Assembly (NCBI RefSeq): GCF_001544695.2
Contig: NZ_FCOM02000035.1
Coordinates: 1 to 64,000, forward strand
Direction: 5' to 3'
Origin: Caballeronia arvi
GTDB lineage: Bacteria; Pseudomonadota; Gammaproteobacteria; Burkholderiales; Burkholderiaceae
DNA: 64,000 nucleotides
Shown here in pieces: positions 1-8,502 of this stretch. A model generated the notes under the pieces. That model ran no database searches and had not been told where the DNA came from. It saw nothing but the letters and a program-made list of their open reading frames with translations. Position 1 is the first letter of the stretch. Each line of letters starts with the position of its first letter. Both the position numbers and the translations under genes were made by a program.

Positions 1-2
1 AT

Positions 3-119
3 GATTCATGCATCATTGCTTTCGCGTTGCTCGCAGATTGCCAGGTTCTCTACAGCGAAGACATGCACCATGGACAAGTCATCTTCGACCGGCTGACGGT
101 GATCAACCCGTTCTCTTGA
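3..119 (+). CDS. PIN-domain (VapC-type) toxin, 3' end only
   Basis: The window opens inside a reading frame that ends with TGA at 117-119. Its last residues, including LYSEDMHHGQVI and LTVINPF, match the usual C-terminus of PIN-domain ribonuclease toxins: a buried hydrophobic helix, then Y-S-E-D-(M/L)-x-H-G-Q, then a strand ending N-P-F. Such toxins cleave RNA and are held inactive by a small antitoxin encoded just upstream, which would lie outside the window. The N-terminal acidic residues cannot be seen, so activity cannot be judged. It sits next to two further toxin-antitoxin modules. Confidence 0.7.
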   Translation, partial: DSCIIAFALLADCQVLYSEDMHHGQVIFDRLTVINPFS

Positions 120-382
120 GCACTTTCGAAACGTACCGTTTTTCTATGAGACCAGGCCGAGGCGAGTAGTTGTCGCGTCAGACGAGTCTGCCGACCCGCG
201 TGGAGCAATTATACATAATGAAACTGATCATTCGTAATGCGAAGTATAGTACCCGTGCGAACAATCGATCTTGCTAAACCGTCGGCCACATGGGCATGTT
301 TGACCCGATATGTCTTAAGGATATCGATTCCGTTGGGGAGGCAAGGGCGCACGGTTCCTGATCTCCGTCGAGCTCTCCGAGC

Positions 383-904
383 TCAATCCCAAGAAGACTG
401 GTTCCTCGGCAGAGCGTTATATGGATCGTAGACGTCGAAGTGGTCCTTCGAGTCAAGACGCTCTGTGTACAGTACGAGGTTCGTACCGTCGGGCTTCAGT
501 CGTGATTTGAAGAGGATACCCTTGGCACCGCTGGAGACGACCTCATCGCCAAGGATCCAGCTGGGCGGCTCGATCCGTTCATTGAACCAGCAGTGGCGCC
601 AGTCGCAATAGAAATCCTCCCACAACGGAGACCACTTTCCGCTCTCGTACCCTCCGGTGAAATCGACAATCGGAGCGGCCGTGAGGTTGTAGCTGACCAG
701 CGTCCCCGGTGGCATCAAGGACGACAGCTGCTGATACTCTTTGATGGCCGTGTCGTGGTCGAAGGCCAAGTAGAGCGCATTCAGCCCGACACGATTCGCG
801 CGACCGCCATGCGTTCCTGCTCCCGCGCCGCTCGTCGGCGCAACAGCCCACCTGGGAACGTGCATACGATAGACCGTTACCCCAGCCAATTCTGTGAGGA
901 TCAT
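383..904 (-). CDS. RES-domain toxin (NAD+-degrading family)
   Basis: This 173-residue protein has the RES-domain layout. An N-terminal YRMHVPRWA strand is followed by GGRANRVGLNALYLAFD (the conserved Arg), an alpha helix carrying the conserved Glu in IKEYQQ, and a later SSGAKGILFKSR segment holding the Ser. RES toxins of the Xre/RES class destroy NAD+ by phosphorolysis or hydrolysis, which stalls growth. The ATG start overlaps the TGA stop of the upstream antitoxin gene (ATGA at 901-904), so the pair is translationally coupled. All three name-giving residues appear present, so it is probably intact. Substrate and phenotype are inferred from the family. Confidence 0.85.
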   Translation of the reverse strand: MILTELAGVTVYRMHVPRWAVAPTSGAGAGTHGGRANRVGLNALYLAFDHDTAIKEYQQLSSLMPPGTLVSYNLTAAPIVDFTGGYESGKWSPLWEDFYCDWRHCWFNERIEPPSWILGDEVVSSGAKGILFKSRLKPDGTNLVLYTERLDSKDHFDVYDPYNALPRNQSSWD

Positions 905-1305
905 CCTGCCGCGCCCGCCTCGAGCGACGAAACGTAACGAAGGACGTCATCCGCCCGACTTTCGGACACCAATTGCTCGGCGGTTTTGTAGTTGAACACG
1001 GGCAGCGGTTCGTTGCGATACCAGAACAGCGCCTTCGTGACGTCGCCTGAGATATCCGTCGCGGCACGAATGACCCGCAGAGCGTCGCGGAGGAATCGTT
1101 GCACGCTTTCGGACGCAGGCTGTCGGCTGATCGTGTTCCGATGTACGTGTGCTTGCTGGGCAAGGGTTTGCAAGTCAATATGCAAGGCCTCGCCGAAGCG
1201 CCGAGCGGAGACAATCGGGGCTGGGTCTTCGGGATCGCGTAATGAGGCCATGAAACGGTCAAAGCTCACGTCTGCACTGGGAATAGCACCGGTATCCGAA
1301 TTCAT
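901..1305 (-). CDS. Xre/MbcA-type antitoxin (DUF2384) of RES pair 1
   Basis: About 134 residues from the ATG at 1305, which has GGAG seven bases upstream; an in-frame ATG at 1323 lacks such a site. The central region (LQTLAQQAHVHRNTISRQPA) looks like a helix-turn-helix that would bind the operon promoter. The C-terminal part (ALRVIRAATDISGDVTKALFWYRNEPLPVFNYKTAEQLV) is the DUF2384 toxin-binding domain, whose members typically read W-x-x-x-P-x-P-x-F-x-x-x-x-P-x-x-L-L. It overlaps the RES toxin gene by four bases. Antitoxins of this class neutralise the toxin by covering its active site and repress their own operon. Confidence 0.85.
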   Translation of the reverse strand: MNSDTGAIPSADVSFDRFMASLRDPEDPAPIVSARRFGEALHIDLQTLAQQAHVHRNTISRQPASESVQRFLRDALRVIRAATDISGDVTKALFWYRNEPLPVFNYKTAEQLVSESRADDVLRYVSSLEAGAAG

Positions 1306-1572
1306 GGCTTGCTCCAAGCACATAATATGAACAATTTTAGCACAAATATCAATGCCACCACCGAGTACGAAAACCGACGTCTCTCCTCGCTTGACGGCGC
1401 TGCATGTTTACGGCTTGATTCGAGCAAAAAATAGGGGCGGTATAAACAGGCGGTGCTAGTGCAAATATTGTGCGCTAACGTGCACGATTGGACGAAATTT
1501 CACGTGAAACCATGCAAGGCATTCCAGAAAACCGTACTCTGCAACTACATATAGAAAATGCGATAATACTAT

Positions 1573-2105
1573 TTATGTCAAATTTGTGTGACGTTGCAGA
1601 GTGCTCTGCCGGTCAACGCGGTTTACGGTGAGCGTTTCCGCGATCTGCTCACGTCGGCGCGCGAGCCGAGTCTTCTCCTGACTGGTCCCGTACTCGGCTT
1701 CGGCCGCGGTGACCACGCCGGCATTCGCACCGTTGAGGTCTACGCGCACATTGCCTTCTATGAGACAGCTCCAGTAGCGTTGGCCGCGGCACCAGAGCTT
1801 GACGCCATTACGAGCGTCTCGCTCGTTCAGTCCGAGCGACGCCGCTCGGGCAAGCACGTCCTTAAGAATCCAACCTTGAGAGGCACCTTCGGGGCGGGAC
1901 TGCGCGGAAAGGCGGGGGGAAAATGTCGTTGCAGCGTAGTCACTGCGCGCGCCGCTGCGTTAGCGGACGTTCGCGGAGGCTTCGGTGGCTGCTTGATTTC
2001 TCGTTTGACGTCCACTCGCGATGACGTCGAGCGTGAAGCAACCCTTGTGCTGTTTTCGCCTCGGTTTAGTTGCGCTTTGAGCGCAGCGAGCTGTTCGAAT
2101 CCCAT
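1573..2105 (-). pseudogene. ProQ/FinO-family RNA chaperone, frameshifted
   Basis: Two consecutive frames on the minus strand together give a ProQ/FinO protein. The first, from the ATG at 2105, reads MGFEQLAALKAQL, then a basic linker, then LQRHFPPAFPRSPAPKVPLKVG. The second resumes as ILKDVLARAASLGLNERD, then VKLWCRGQRYWSCLI and GVVTAAEA. The switch lies at about 1869-1870, where GTTGG is followed directly by ATTCTTAAG; one missing base explains it. ProQ/FinO domains bind structured 3' ends of mRNAs and small RNAs. The first frame ends soon after the shift (CLPERRRSD), inside the FinO domain, so the product is truncated unless the shift is a sequencing error. It lies between two divergent toxin-antitoxin pairs. 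Confidence 0.8.
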
Positions 2106-2279
2106 CGTACGTGCCTGAAATCAGTCGCCCCATTTTACCAGTCGCCTTCACTACCGTCGTCAAGCCCAATAACTGCATCGTTCGCCGTGTGACGTGAAGC
2201 CCGAGCAAAGGCGACAAAGTTGACAAACGCGACAAAAGCGTTCAATGTGTTGATATTGTGTCTCGCGAGAGGCCGAACC

Positions 2280-2903
2280 ATGTCTAAACCAATGCCCGCC
2301 ATGGAGTTCCCTGAAATCACCGCAGAAGACGCTCATCGTTTCGAACGCGCCGTACGCATCGATGACGAGGACGCCTTCATCGCCGAGCTGAACGCGTTGA
2401 TTCGAGAGAAACTTGCGGGAGCCGTACCCTCGCCCCTCCAACTCACCGCGAACCTGCGAGCGAAAGCACGCTCGCTTCGGGCGGAGTCACCCTGGCAGCC
2501 GTCGGCGACCGATGTGCAGCGCGGACGTGCAGCGTTGTTGCGCGCATACGATGCACCTGGGAACATTCCGCTGACGGAGTTTGCGCGGTTCGCACACAAG
2601 TCGCGCCAACAGATTTATAAAGATCTGTCAGCACAGCCTCGGCGCCTTCTCTCATTAGATGTGGGTCGTCGAGGTCAGCGACTGCCCGACTGGCAGCTTG
2701 ATCCGCTGAAGCTCAAATTCACGCGCGAAGCGCTCACCCGAGCGGCGTCGGTTGACTCATGGACGCTCTATCGTGCGCTGTCGTCTCGAAATGATGCGCT
2801 TGGTGGTCGCTCACCTATCGACGCCGTGACGCCAGGCAACTTCGAACGACTTGTCGAGCTTGTGCTGAACGCGGTCGGTATTCACGGTGAGGAAGCGGTT
2901 TGA
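2280..2903 (+). CDS. Xre/DUF2384-like antitoxin of RES pair 2
   Basis: The start is set at the ATG at 2280, which has GAGAGG seven bases upstream; this gives 207 residues. A central segment (IPLTEFARFAHKSRQQIYKDL) resembles a helix-turn-helix. The C-terminus (DSWTLYRALSSRNDALGGRSPIDAVTPG) has the alpha-helix plus L-G-G-R-S-P-I-D-A signature of DUF2384-type antitoxins paired with RES toxins. The long N-terminus makes it clearly different from the 134-residue antitoxin at 901-1305, so this is a separate lineage rather than a recent duplicate. The next gene starts within its stop codon. Confidence 0.8.
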   Translation: MSKPMPAMEFPEITAEDAHRFERAVRIDDEDAFIAELNALIREKLAGAVPSPLQLTANLRAKARSLRAESPWQPSATDVQRGRAALLRAYDAPGNIPLTEFARFAHKSRQQIYKDLSAQPRRLLSLDVGRRGQRLPDWQLDPLKLKFTREALTRAASVDSWTLYRALSSRNDALGGRSPIDAVTPGNFERLVELVLNAVGIHGEEAV

Positions 2904-3499
2904 CTTTGTCGATTCCAAGCCGCGTCATTGCGGCCGGAGAACTGCTCCAACACATCAGCCGAGTCAAATACGCCGCCACGCCGCTCTATTTCGGTACAGG
3001 CTTCACAAATCGTTACGACGATCCGATAGGTGGCTATGGGGTTGTGTACCTTGGCTTCGACCTTCCGACAGTATTGATGGAGTCGGTCTTTCATCAGCAC
3101 CGATGGCACCGAAGCCGTTCGCGGACCATTACCCTAAGCGAGATTCGTGGACGCATTGTGCGTGCTGTCGGCGTAGTCGAGCGACTGAACTTGGCTGACA
3201 TGACAGCGCCAGGCGTTATGGCGCGGGAGTTCGGCCTCAATCTCGGCCAACTAGCGAGCCGACGTTACATCCACACTCAGCGTATCTCTCGGCAGATTTA
3301 CGAAGCGCTCGACAACAGCGGCATCCCAGCCTTCGACGGCCTCCTCTATCCCTCCCGGAATAATTTTCCCGCGACATGCATCGCTCTCTTCCACCGGGCA
3401 CGAGCGAAAGTCGTGGTAGTCGATGATCTCCCGCTGGCGCAACATGTCGACTGGCCCGCTTTCGTAAATCAGTATCGCATTGGGGTGGCCAAAGTCTGA
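2900..3499 (+). CDS. RES-domain toxin of pair 2
   Basis: This 199-residue RES protein has LYFGTGFTNRYDDP (Arg), GVVYLGFDLPTVLMESVFHQ (Glu) and FDGLLYPSRNNFPATCIALF (Ser), in the family order. The start codon appears to be TTG at 2900, overlapping the TGA of the antitoxin gene (TTGA at 2900-2903); no better start is visible. This arrangement couples toxin translation to antitoxin translation. It shares little sequence with the RES toxin at 383-904 beyond the family motifs. Role as in the family: depletion of NAD+ when the antitoxin is lost. Confidence 0.85.
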   Translation: MTLSIPSRVIAAGELLQHISRVKYAATPLYFGTGFTNRYDDPIGGYGVVYLGFDLPTVLMESVFHQHRWHRSRSRTITLSEIRGRIVRAVGVVERLNLADMTAPGVMAREFGLNLGQLASRRYIHTQRISRQIYEALDNSGIPAFDGLLYPSRNNFPATCIALFHRARAKVVVVDDLPLAQHVDWPAFVNQYRIGVAKV

Positions 3500-4222
3500 A
3501 GCCGCTTGCGATCGTGGGTTTCCTTGCGTATTGCCATGCTTGGGAGATCTCCACCAAAAAAGCGCCCTATCGCGGATGCCGGTTCATCGACGGTCGACCA
3601 CGGGCTTGACGGCGGTCGGCAAAACGCTACCCGCTTCGGTCGATCGGCCTTCGGTGCGTCGAACGTCCCTTGACCGAGTGCAACGACCACGCGCTCGTAG
3701 TTGTCGCCGACGCATCGTCTTGAAGTTTGTTCGATGCCTGCCCATGTCTGCAGATTCGGAAACGCGTGACGAAGCGTGCAGGTCAAGCCTCACTTCATCA
3801 GCATGTCATTGCCCTGCCGACGAGCGCACGAACCGCTCCGGAGCTCGGTCAGGCGGGAAGACTCAACGTAGTAGCGTGCCGCTCCCACGTAGGCGATTTC
3901 TGCCGCTAATAGCCGGAGTGCCGCATGACTGCATGTTAAGGATCGCTAACCGATCTGAGGGCGACCCTCTGGGCAAAGGCACTCTATACAACGCGCCTAT
4001 GGAGCAGTCGTACAGCTGTCTTCGGGTGCGGCGCGTCCACCGCGGGCCGTGCAGCTCAGGTCGGGATGCATCTTCTCACCGATCGCTACTGTTTTCTCAC
4101 CAGCTCGTCAAAGGAGATCACTGCATTGAACCACTTAGCCCTACCGTCGTCGCGTTCCACGCATGCGCCACTCCGGCGATGTCTCTCGCATGGCAGGAAA
4201 TCCCGACCTCCCCGCTACTGGA
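3500..4222 (+). other. Gap without a convincing gene
   Basis: Frames stay open on both strands, one for 273 codons on the plus strand. Their translations are low-complexity Arg/Ser/Pro-rich and match no fold I recognise, and no start has a clear ribosome-binding site. A minus-strand frame ending near 3470 (DNYERVVVALGQGTFDAP) looks slightly protein-like but overlaps the RES gene. I see no repeat, RNA gene or phage or IS end here. It may be decayed coding DNA. Confidence 0.4.
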
Positions 4223-4432
4223 TCACATGAGCCCAAGGGTGTTCATCCGGCAGATCGAAGCACCACCAACAATCTGCTTGCGGTTGCCGCCTAAGAAATA
4301 AGTGAGGTAGGCACCGGCCATGGCTGCCGAGATGCTCGTCTCGACGGAGCATCCGCTGGTCTTCGCGGCATATGAGCCCCATACCGCGAAGACAGCGCCA
4401 GTAAGCGCAATGACCATCCAAGGATCGCTCAT
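4223..4432 (-). CDS. Possible small membrane protein, unknown
   Basis: An open frame from an ATG at 4432 gives about 69 residues with two hydrophobic stretches, VIALTGAVFAVWGSY and ISAAMAGAYLTYFLGG, which could be membrane segments. I do not recognise the family. No strong ribosome-binding site is visible, and the gene stands alone downstream of tdh. It could equally be a fortuitous frame. Confidence 0.3.
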   Translation of the reverse strand: MSDPWMVIALTGAVFAVWGSYAAKTSGCSVETSISAAMAGAYLTYFLGGNRKQIVGGASICRMNTLGLM

Positions 4433-4661
4433 TTGCTCGTCCGATGCCCCAAGTTTGCGAAGTGCACGCAATGACCCGCAGACGGTGCCCACACTGCCCG
4501 CAGTCGGTGCCGGTTGCTCACGCAATGAAGGCCGTGCGCATAATCACCGTCCATTGTAAGGACTTCCGCTTCGGCAGGGTTGTTCCGCCGAGAATGCAAT
4601 AGCGAAATGAGCGGCCTACGCCTATGTAGTTCCGTCGTGTTGCTACGGAGTTGGCCGGGTC

Positions 4662-5693
4662 TTAAGCGGTGGTCCAATCCAATACAACTTTACCGCTGTT
4701 GCCTGAGAGCATGGTGTCAAACGCTTGTTGATAGTCTTGAACTGGGAACGTATGCGTAAGAATCGGCGACAGATCGAGTCCACTCTGGAGCATAGCGACC
4801 ATCTTGTACCATGTCTCGAACATCTCCCGACCATAGATGCCTTTGATCTCCAAGCCCTTGAAGATAACTTGATTCCAGTCGATCGCGGTTTGTGCAGGTG
4901 GGATCCCAAGAAGCGCAATCTTTCCGCCGTGGTTCATGGCCTCGAGCATCGAGGTGAATGCGCTGGGCACCCCCGACATCTCCAAGCCCACATCGAATCC
5001 TTCCGTCATCCCCAAATCGCGCATGACGTCTTGCAAGCTTTCCTTTGCAACATTGATCGCGCGGGTTGCACCCATCGTTCGGGCCAAGTCGAGCCGGTAC
5101 TCGTTGACATCCGTAACGACTACGTTGCGTGCTCCAACATGCTTGGCTATCGCGACTGCCATGACACCGATCGGACCAGCGCCCGTGATGAGGACGTCTT
5201 CACCGACAAGGTTAAACGAAAGTGCCGTGTGGGTTGCGTTGCCGAACGGATCGAAGATCGCGGCAAGGTCATCAGAAATGTCGTCGGGGATCTTGAAGGC
5301 GTTGAAGGCCGGAATAACAAGGAATTCTGCGAAGGCGCCTTCGCGGTTCACGCCGACGCCCACCGTGTTGCGGCAAAGATGCCGTCGTCCAGCGCGGCAG
5401 TTTCGGCAGAAGCCACATGTGATGTGCCCCTCCCCCGACACGCGATCGCCGATCGAAAAGCCTCGGACTTCCTGGCCCATCTCCACGATACGGCCAACAT
5501 ACTCGTGACCGACATGCATCGGGATGGGGATCGTCTTCTGCGCCCAATCGTCCCACTTCCAGATATGAATGTCTGTCCCGCAAATGGCCGTTTTGGTTAT
5601 TCGGATCAAGACATCGTTTGGGCCAACCTCTGGCGCCTTCACTTGGGTCAATGTGAGACCGGGCGCGCGTTCCAGTTTAGCTAGAGCTTTCAT
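4662..5693 (-). CDS. tdh: L-threonine 3-dehydrogenase
   Basis: This 343-residue zinc-dependent MDR dehydrogenase oxidises L-threonine to 2-amino-3-oxobutyrate with NAD+. Catalytic zinc ligands are visible as AICGTDIHIW (Cys38) and VGHEYVG. The structural zinc loop is CGFCRNCRAGRRHLC, and the Rossmann nucleotide site is ITGAGPIGVMAVAIAKHVGA. Length and start match the usual 341-343-residue Tdh. It is the last gene of the leftward series and follows kbl by 94 bases, the normal pairing: the two enzymes turn threonine into glycine plus acetyl-CoA. In this operon they connect threonine to the glycine/serine pool made from sarcosine. Confidence 0.96.
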   Translation of the reverse strand: MKALAKLERAPGLTLTQVKAPEVGPNDVLIRITKTAICGTDIHIWKWDDWAQKTIPIPMHVGHEYVGRIVEMGQEVRGFSIGDRVSGEGHITCGFCRNCRAGRRHLCRNTVGVGVNREGAFAEFLVIPAFNAFKIPDDISDDLAAIFDPFGNATHTALSFNLVGEDVLITGAGPIGVMAVAIAKHVGARNVVVTDVNEYRLDLARTMGATRAINVAKESLQDVMRDLGMTEGFDVGLEMSGVPSAFTSMLEAMNHGGKIALLGIPPAQTAIDWNQVIFKGLEIKGIYGREMFETWYKMVAMLQSGLDLSPILTHTFPVQDYQQAFDTMLSGNSGKVVLDWTTA

Positions 5694-5787
5694 TTTGGTT
5701 AATCCTGACAGTAGACTTGTCTCGACTGAGCGATTTTGGAATGTATCCGCGGCCTACTGGCCTCGGCGGAACGAAGCGGAACTTCAG

Positions 5788-6990
5788 TCAGCCGATCAGA
5801 CCAAGTGCGCGCCCAACCTTCGCGAATGCTGCAACTGCACTATCTATCTGTTCTGGGGTGTGCGCCGCGCTCATTTGCGTACGGATGCGAGCGCGCCCCT
5901 TGGGCACGACCGGATAGGAGAAGCCGATTACGTAGACTCCTTCTTGCAAAAGAGCGTCTGCCATCTTCGAAGCGACTTCCGCATCACCCAGCATGACGGG
6001 AATGATGGGATGCTCTCCGGGGACCAACTCGAAGCCCAATGCGCTCATTGCCGCCCTGAAACGCGCACCATTTTCCCGTACGCGACGACGCAGTTCCGCT
6101 CCTTCTGAGCTTGCGAGCAATTCAAGGACCTTTAGGGATGCCGCAGCGATGCTCGGAGCCAGCGTGTTTGAGAAGAGGTAAGGACGACTCCGTTGCCGCA
6201 ACAAATCGACAATTTCCTGATGTGCCGCGACATAGCCACCTGAAGATCCGCCCAGCGCTTTGCCGAGGGTCCCCGTGATGATGTCGACGCGGTCCAGTAC
6301 ACCGCAATGCTCAGGCGTTCCGCACCCGTTTTCACCGATGAATCCCACTGCATGGGAATCGTCAACCATAACTAAAGCGTTGTAACGGTCGGCGAGATCA
6401 CAGATTCCCGCCAGATCGGCGATGATGCCGTCCATTGAGAACACACCGTCGGTTGCGATGAGTTTGAAGCGAGCCCCTGCAGCGTCCGCTTCTTTCAGTC
6501 TGGCTTCAAGGTCCGTGAGGTCATTGTTCTTGTAGCGGAATCGCTTGGCCTTGCAAAGACGCACGCCGTCGATGATGCTTGCATGGTTCAGCTCATCGCT
6601 AATAATCGCGTCTTGCTCGCCCAGCAGTGTCTCGAACAGTCCGCCGTTAGCGTCGAAGCAGCTCGAATAAAGGATGGCGTCATCGGTGCCCAAAAACTCT
6701 GCGAGGTCCCGTTCGAGTGCCTTGTGGACGGTCTGCGTTCCGCAGATAAAGCGGACAGAGGCCATGCCGAATCCGTCCGCGTCCAACCCGGCCTTCGCGG
6801 CGTCTACCAAACGAGGGTCGTTTGCCAATCCGAGATAGTTGTTTGCGCAAAAGTTGACAACGGCTCGACCGCTCTCAAGTTGGATGCAAGACGATTGGGG
6901 ACTGGCAATGACGCGCTCTGTCTTGTAGTAGCCAGCCGCACGCAGTTCGTCGAGCGTCGACCGCAAAGTGGCGAGGAATTGATCTTTCAT
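5788..6990 (-). CDS. kbl: Glycine C-acetyltransferase (2-amino-3-ketobutyrate CoA ligase)
   Basis: A 400-residue fold-type I PLP enzyme of the alpha-oxoamine synthase family that cleaves 2-amino-3-oxobutyrate with CoA to glycine and acetyl-CoA. Visible signatures are VNFCANNYLGLANDPRL near the N-terminus, DELNHASIIDG, the cofactor Asp-His motif VMVDDSHAVGFIG, and the Schiff-base lysine in TGTLGKALGGSSGGYV. It lies between L-serine dehydratase and tdh in the same direction with short spacers (62 and 94 bases), so co-transcription is likely. 2-Amino-3-ketobutyrate is unstable, so coupling to Tdh makes sense. Confidence 0.96.
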   Translation of the reverse strand: MKDQFLATLRSTLDELRAAGYYKTERVIASPQSSCIQLESGRAVVNFCANNYLGLANDPRLVDAAKAGLDADGFGMASVRFICGTQTVHKALERDLAEFLGTDDAILYSSCFDANGGLFETLLGEQDAIISDELNHASIIDGVRLCKAKRFRYKNNDLTDLEARLKEADAAGARFKLIATDGVFSMDGIIADLAGICDLADRYNALVMVDDSHAVGFIGENGCGTPEHCGVLDRVDIITGTLGKALGGSSGGYVAAHQEIVDLLRQRSRPYLFSNTLAPSIAAASLKVLELLASSEGAELRRRVRENGARFRAAMSALGFELVPGEHPIIPVMLGDAEVASKMADALLQEGVYVIGFSYPVVPKGRARIRTQMSAAHTPEQIDSAVAAFAKVGRALGLIG

Positions 6991-7052
6991 TGGGTGACCT
7001 TCTCATTAAGCCGCAGTCGTTGACCGCGAGATTGAATAACGTTGGATCGTCT

Positions 7053-8405
7053 TCAGCAGTTTGCGACGTTAACGGCGAGCCCCCCTTGCGATGTCTCCTT
7101 GTACTTGGAGAGCATATCCAAACCCGTCTGCCTCATCGTCTCGATAGCCTCGTCAAAAGACACCCGGTGTATCCCATCCCCTCTCAACGCAAGTGAGGCC
7201 GCGACGATTGCCTTGTTTGCGCCGAACGCGTTGCGCTCAATGCACGGTATTTGGACTAACCCGCCCACCGGGTCGCACGTCATCCCCAAGTGATGCTCCA
7301 GGGCTATCTCGGCTGCGTTTTCGATCTGTTCCGGAGTGGCGCCCAGCACAGCAGCGAGGGCCGCTGCAGCCATCGCTGCGGCCGAACCCACCTCGCCCTG
7401 GCACCCGACTTCAGCTCCGGAGATAGAAGCGTTCGTTTTGATTAATCCGCCGATCGCCGTAGCCGTGAGGAGAAAAGTTCGCGCCCCACTCTCCGAATAG
7501 TTCGGGCAGAAGTCGCGGTAATACCTGAGGACTGCGGGAACAATGCCCGCTGCGCCGTTCGTGGGAGCCGTCACAACGCGGCCACCAGCGGCATTTTCTT
7601 CGTTGACCGCTATCGCGAACGCAGACACGGAGTCCATCACCTCGTGCGGCAACGCGCGCCCGGCCGCGTGACTGTCCTGAACCTTCGCGAAGAGCGATTT
7701 CGCTCTGCGCTGGACATTCAGATTCCCTGGTAGCCGCCCCTCACGTCGAAGTCCACGGTCGATACAGGAAAACATTGCGTCACGGATAACGTCCAAACCT
7801 GCATCGATCTCTTTCATCGTACGCAGGCCCAGTTCGTTCTCTCGCTGCAATTCCGCGATCGTGAGTCCGGTGCGCTTACATGTCTCCAGGATCTGGGCGC
7901 CGCTATGAAACGGATAAGGAGCCGGGGTCTGCGAAACTGTCGATGGTTGCTCCCCTTCGATGGTGACAAATCCTCCACCAATGGAATAGGCCACTGTCTC
8001 GACGAGTATGGCATTATCGTCATCAAACGCACGAAAGCGCATGCCATTCGTGTGCCCTGGCAAAAGCGTATCGAAATCAAATACCAAGTCGGACTTTGGG
8101 TCGAACGAAGCTAATCCGCCGCTTGGAAGCGAAAGCTGTTTCGTTCGCTCCAGCGATGCGACAAGATCGAGCACTGCATCGGGATCAACGTGCGTCGGGT
8201 CTTCGCCTAAAAGACCGAGGCAGATCGCTGCGTCGGTACCATGACCATGTCCGGTCCAGGCGAGCGATCCAAACAGCTCAGCCGAAATACGCGACGTTCG
8301 AGAATCGAGGCCATCGCGAAACCGCTTAGCCGCCACCATGGGTCCTACCGTGTGAGACGACGAAGGACCGATTCCCACTTTAAACAAATCGAATGCGCTG
8401 ATCAT
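7053..8405 (-). CDS. sdaA: L-serine ammonia-lyase (iron-sulfur L-serine dehydratase)
   Basis: A 450-residue single-chain L-serine dehydratase that converts L-serine to pyruvate and ammonia. The N-terminal domain shows the family hallmark VGIGPSSSHTVGPM. The alpha domain contains EVGCQGEVGSAAAMAAAALA, LEHHLGMTCDPVGGLVQIPCIERNAF and further Cys residues that hold a [4Fe-4S] cluster. In this operon it drains the serine made by GlyA, completing sarcosine to pyruvate. The start at 8405 fits the standard MISAFDLFKVGIGPSSSHT opening. sdaA and sdaB cannot be told apart from sequence alone. Confidence 0.95.
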   Translation of the reverse strand: MISAFDLFKVGIGPSSSHTVGPMVAAKRFRDGLDSRTSRISAELFGSLAWTGHGHGTDAAICLGLLGEDPTHVDPDAVLDLVASLERTKQLSLPSGGLASFDPKSDLVFDFDTLLPGHTNGMRFRAFDDDNAILVETVAYSIGGGFVTIEGEQPSTVSQTPAPYPFHSGAQILETCKRTGLTIAELQRENELGLRTMKEIDAGLDVIRDAMFSCIDRGLRREGRLPGNLNVQRRAKSLFAKVQDSHAAGRALPHEVMDSVSAFAIAVNEENAAGGRVVTAPTNGAAGIVPAVLRYYRDFCPNYSESGARTFLLTATAIGGLIKTNASISGAEVGCQGEVGSAAAMAAAALAAVLGATPEQIENAAEIALEHHLGMTCDPVGGLVQIPCIERNAFGANKAIVAASLALRGDGIHRVSFDEAIETMRQTGLDMLSKYKETSQGGLAVNVANC

Positions 8406-8502
8406 GGAAGGCTCAGGAAAACTGCATTAGAGAAACGAACTGGTGACTGCTCTTGCGCGCCGTACTGCCTTCTCGTTTAGCTGCTGTTTGGATCGTCGGT
8501 GA

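Noticed and set aside
1588..2118. 176-codon plus-strand frame
   Set aside because: It lies antisense to the frameshifted ProQ gene, whose two frames match a known family; the plus frame has no domain.
3480..4301. 273-codon plus-strand frame
   Set aside because: Arg/Ser/Pro-rich composition, no domain, no ribosome-binding site, and it begins inside the RES gene. Treated as a gap.
4725..5684. 319-codon plus-strand frame opposite tdh
   Set aside because: Exact shadow of tdh; high GC keeps the antisense frame open.
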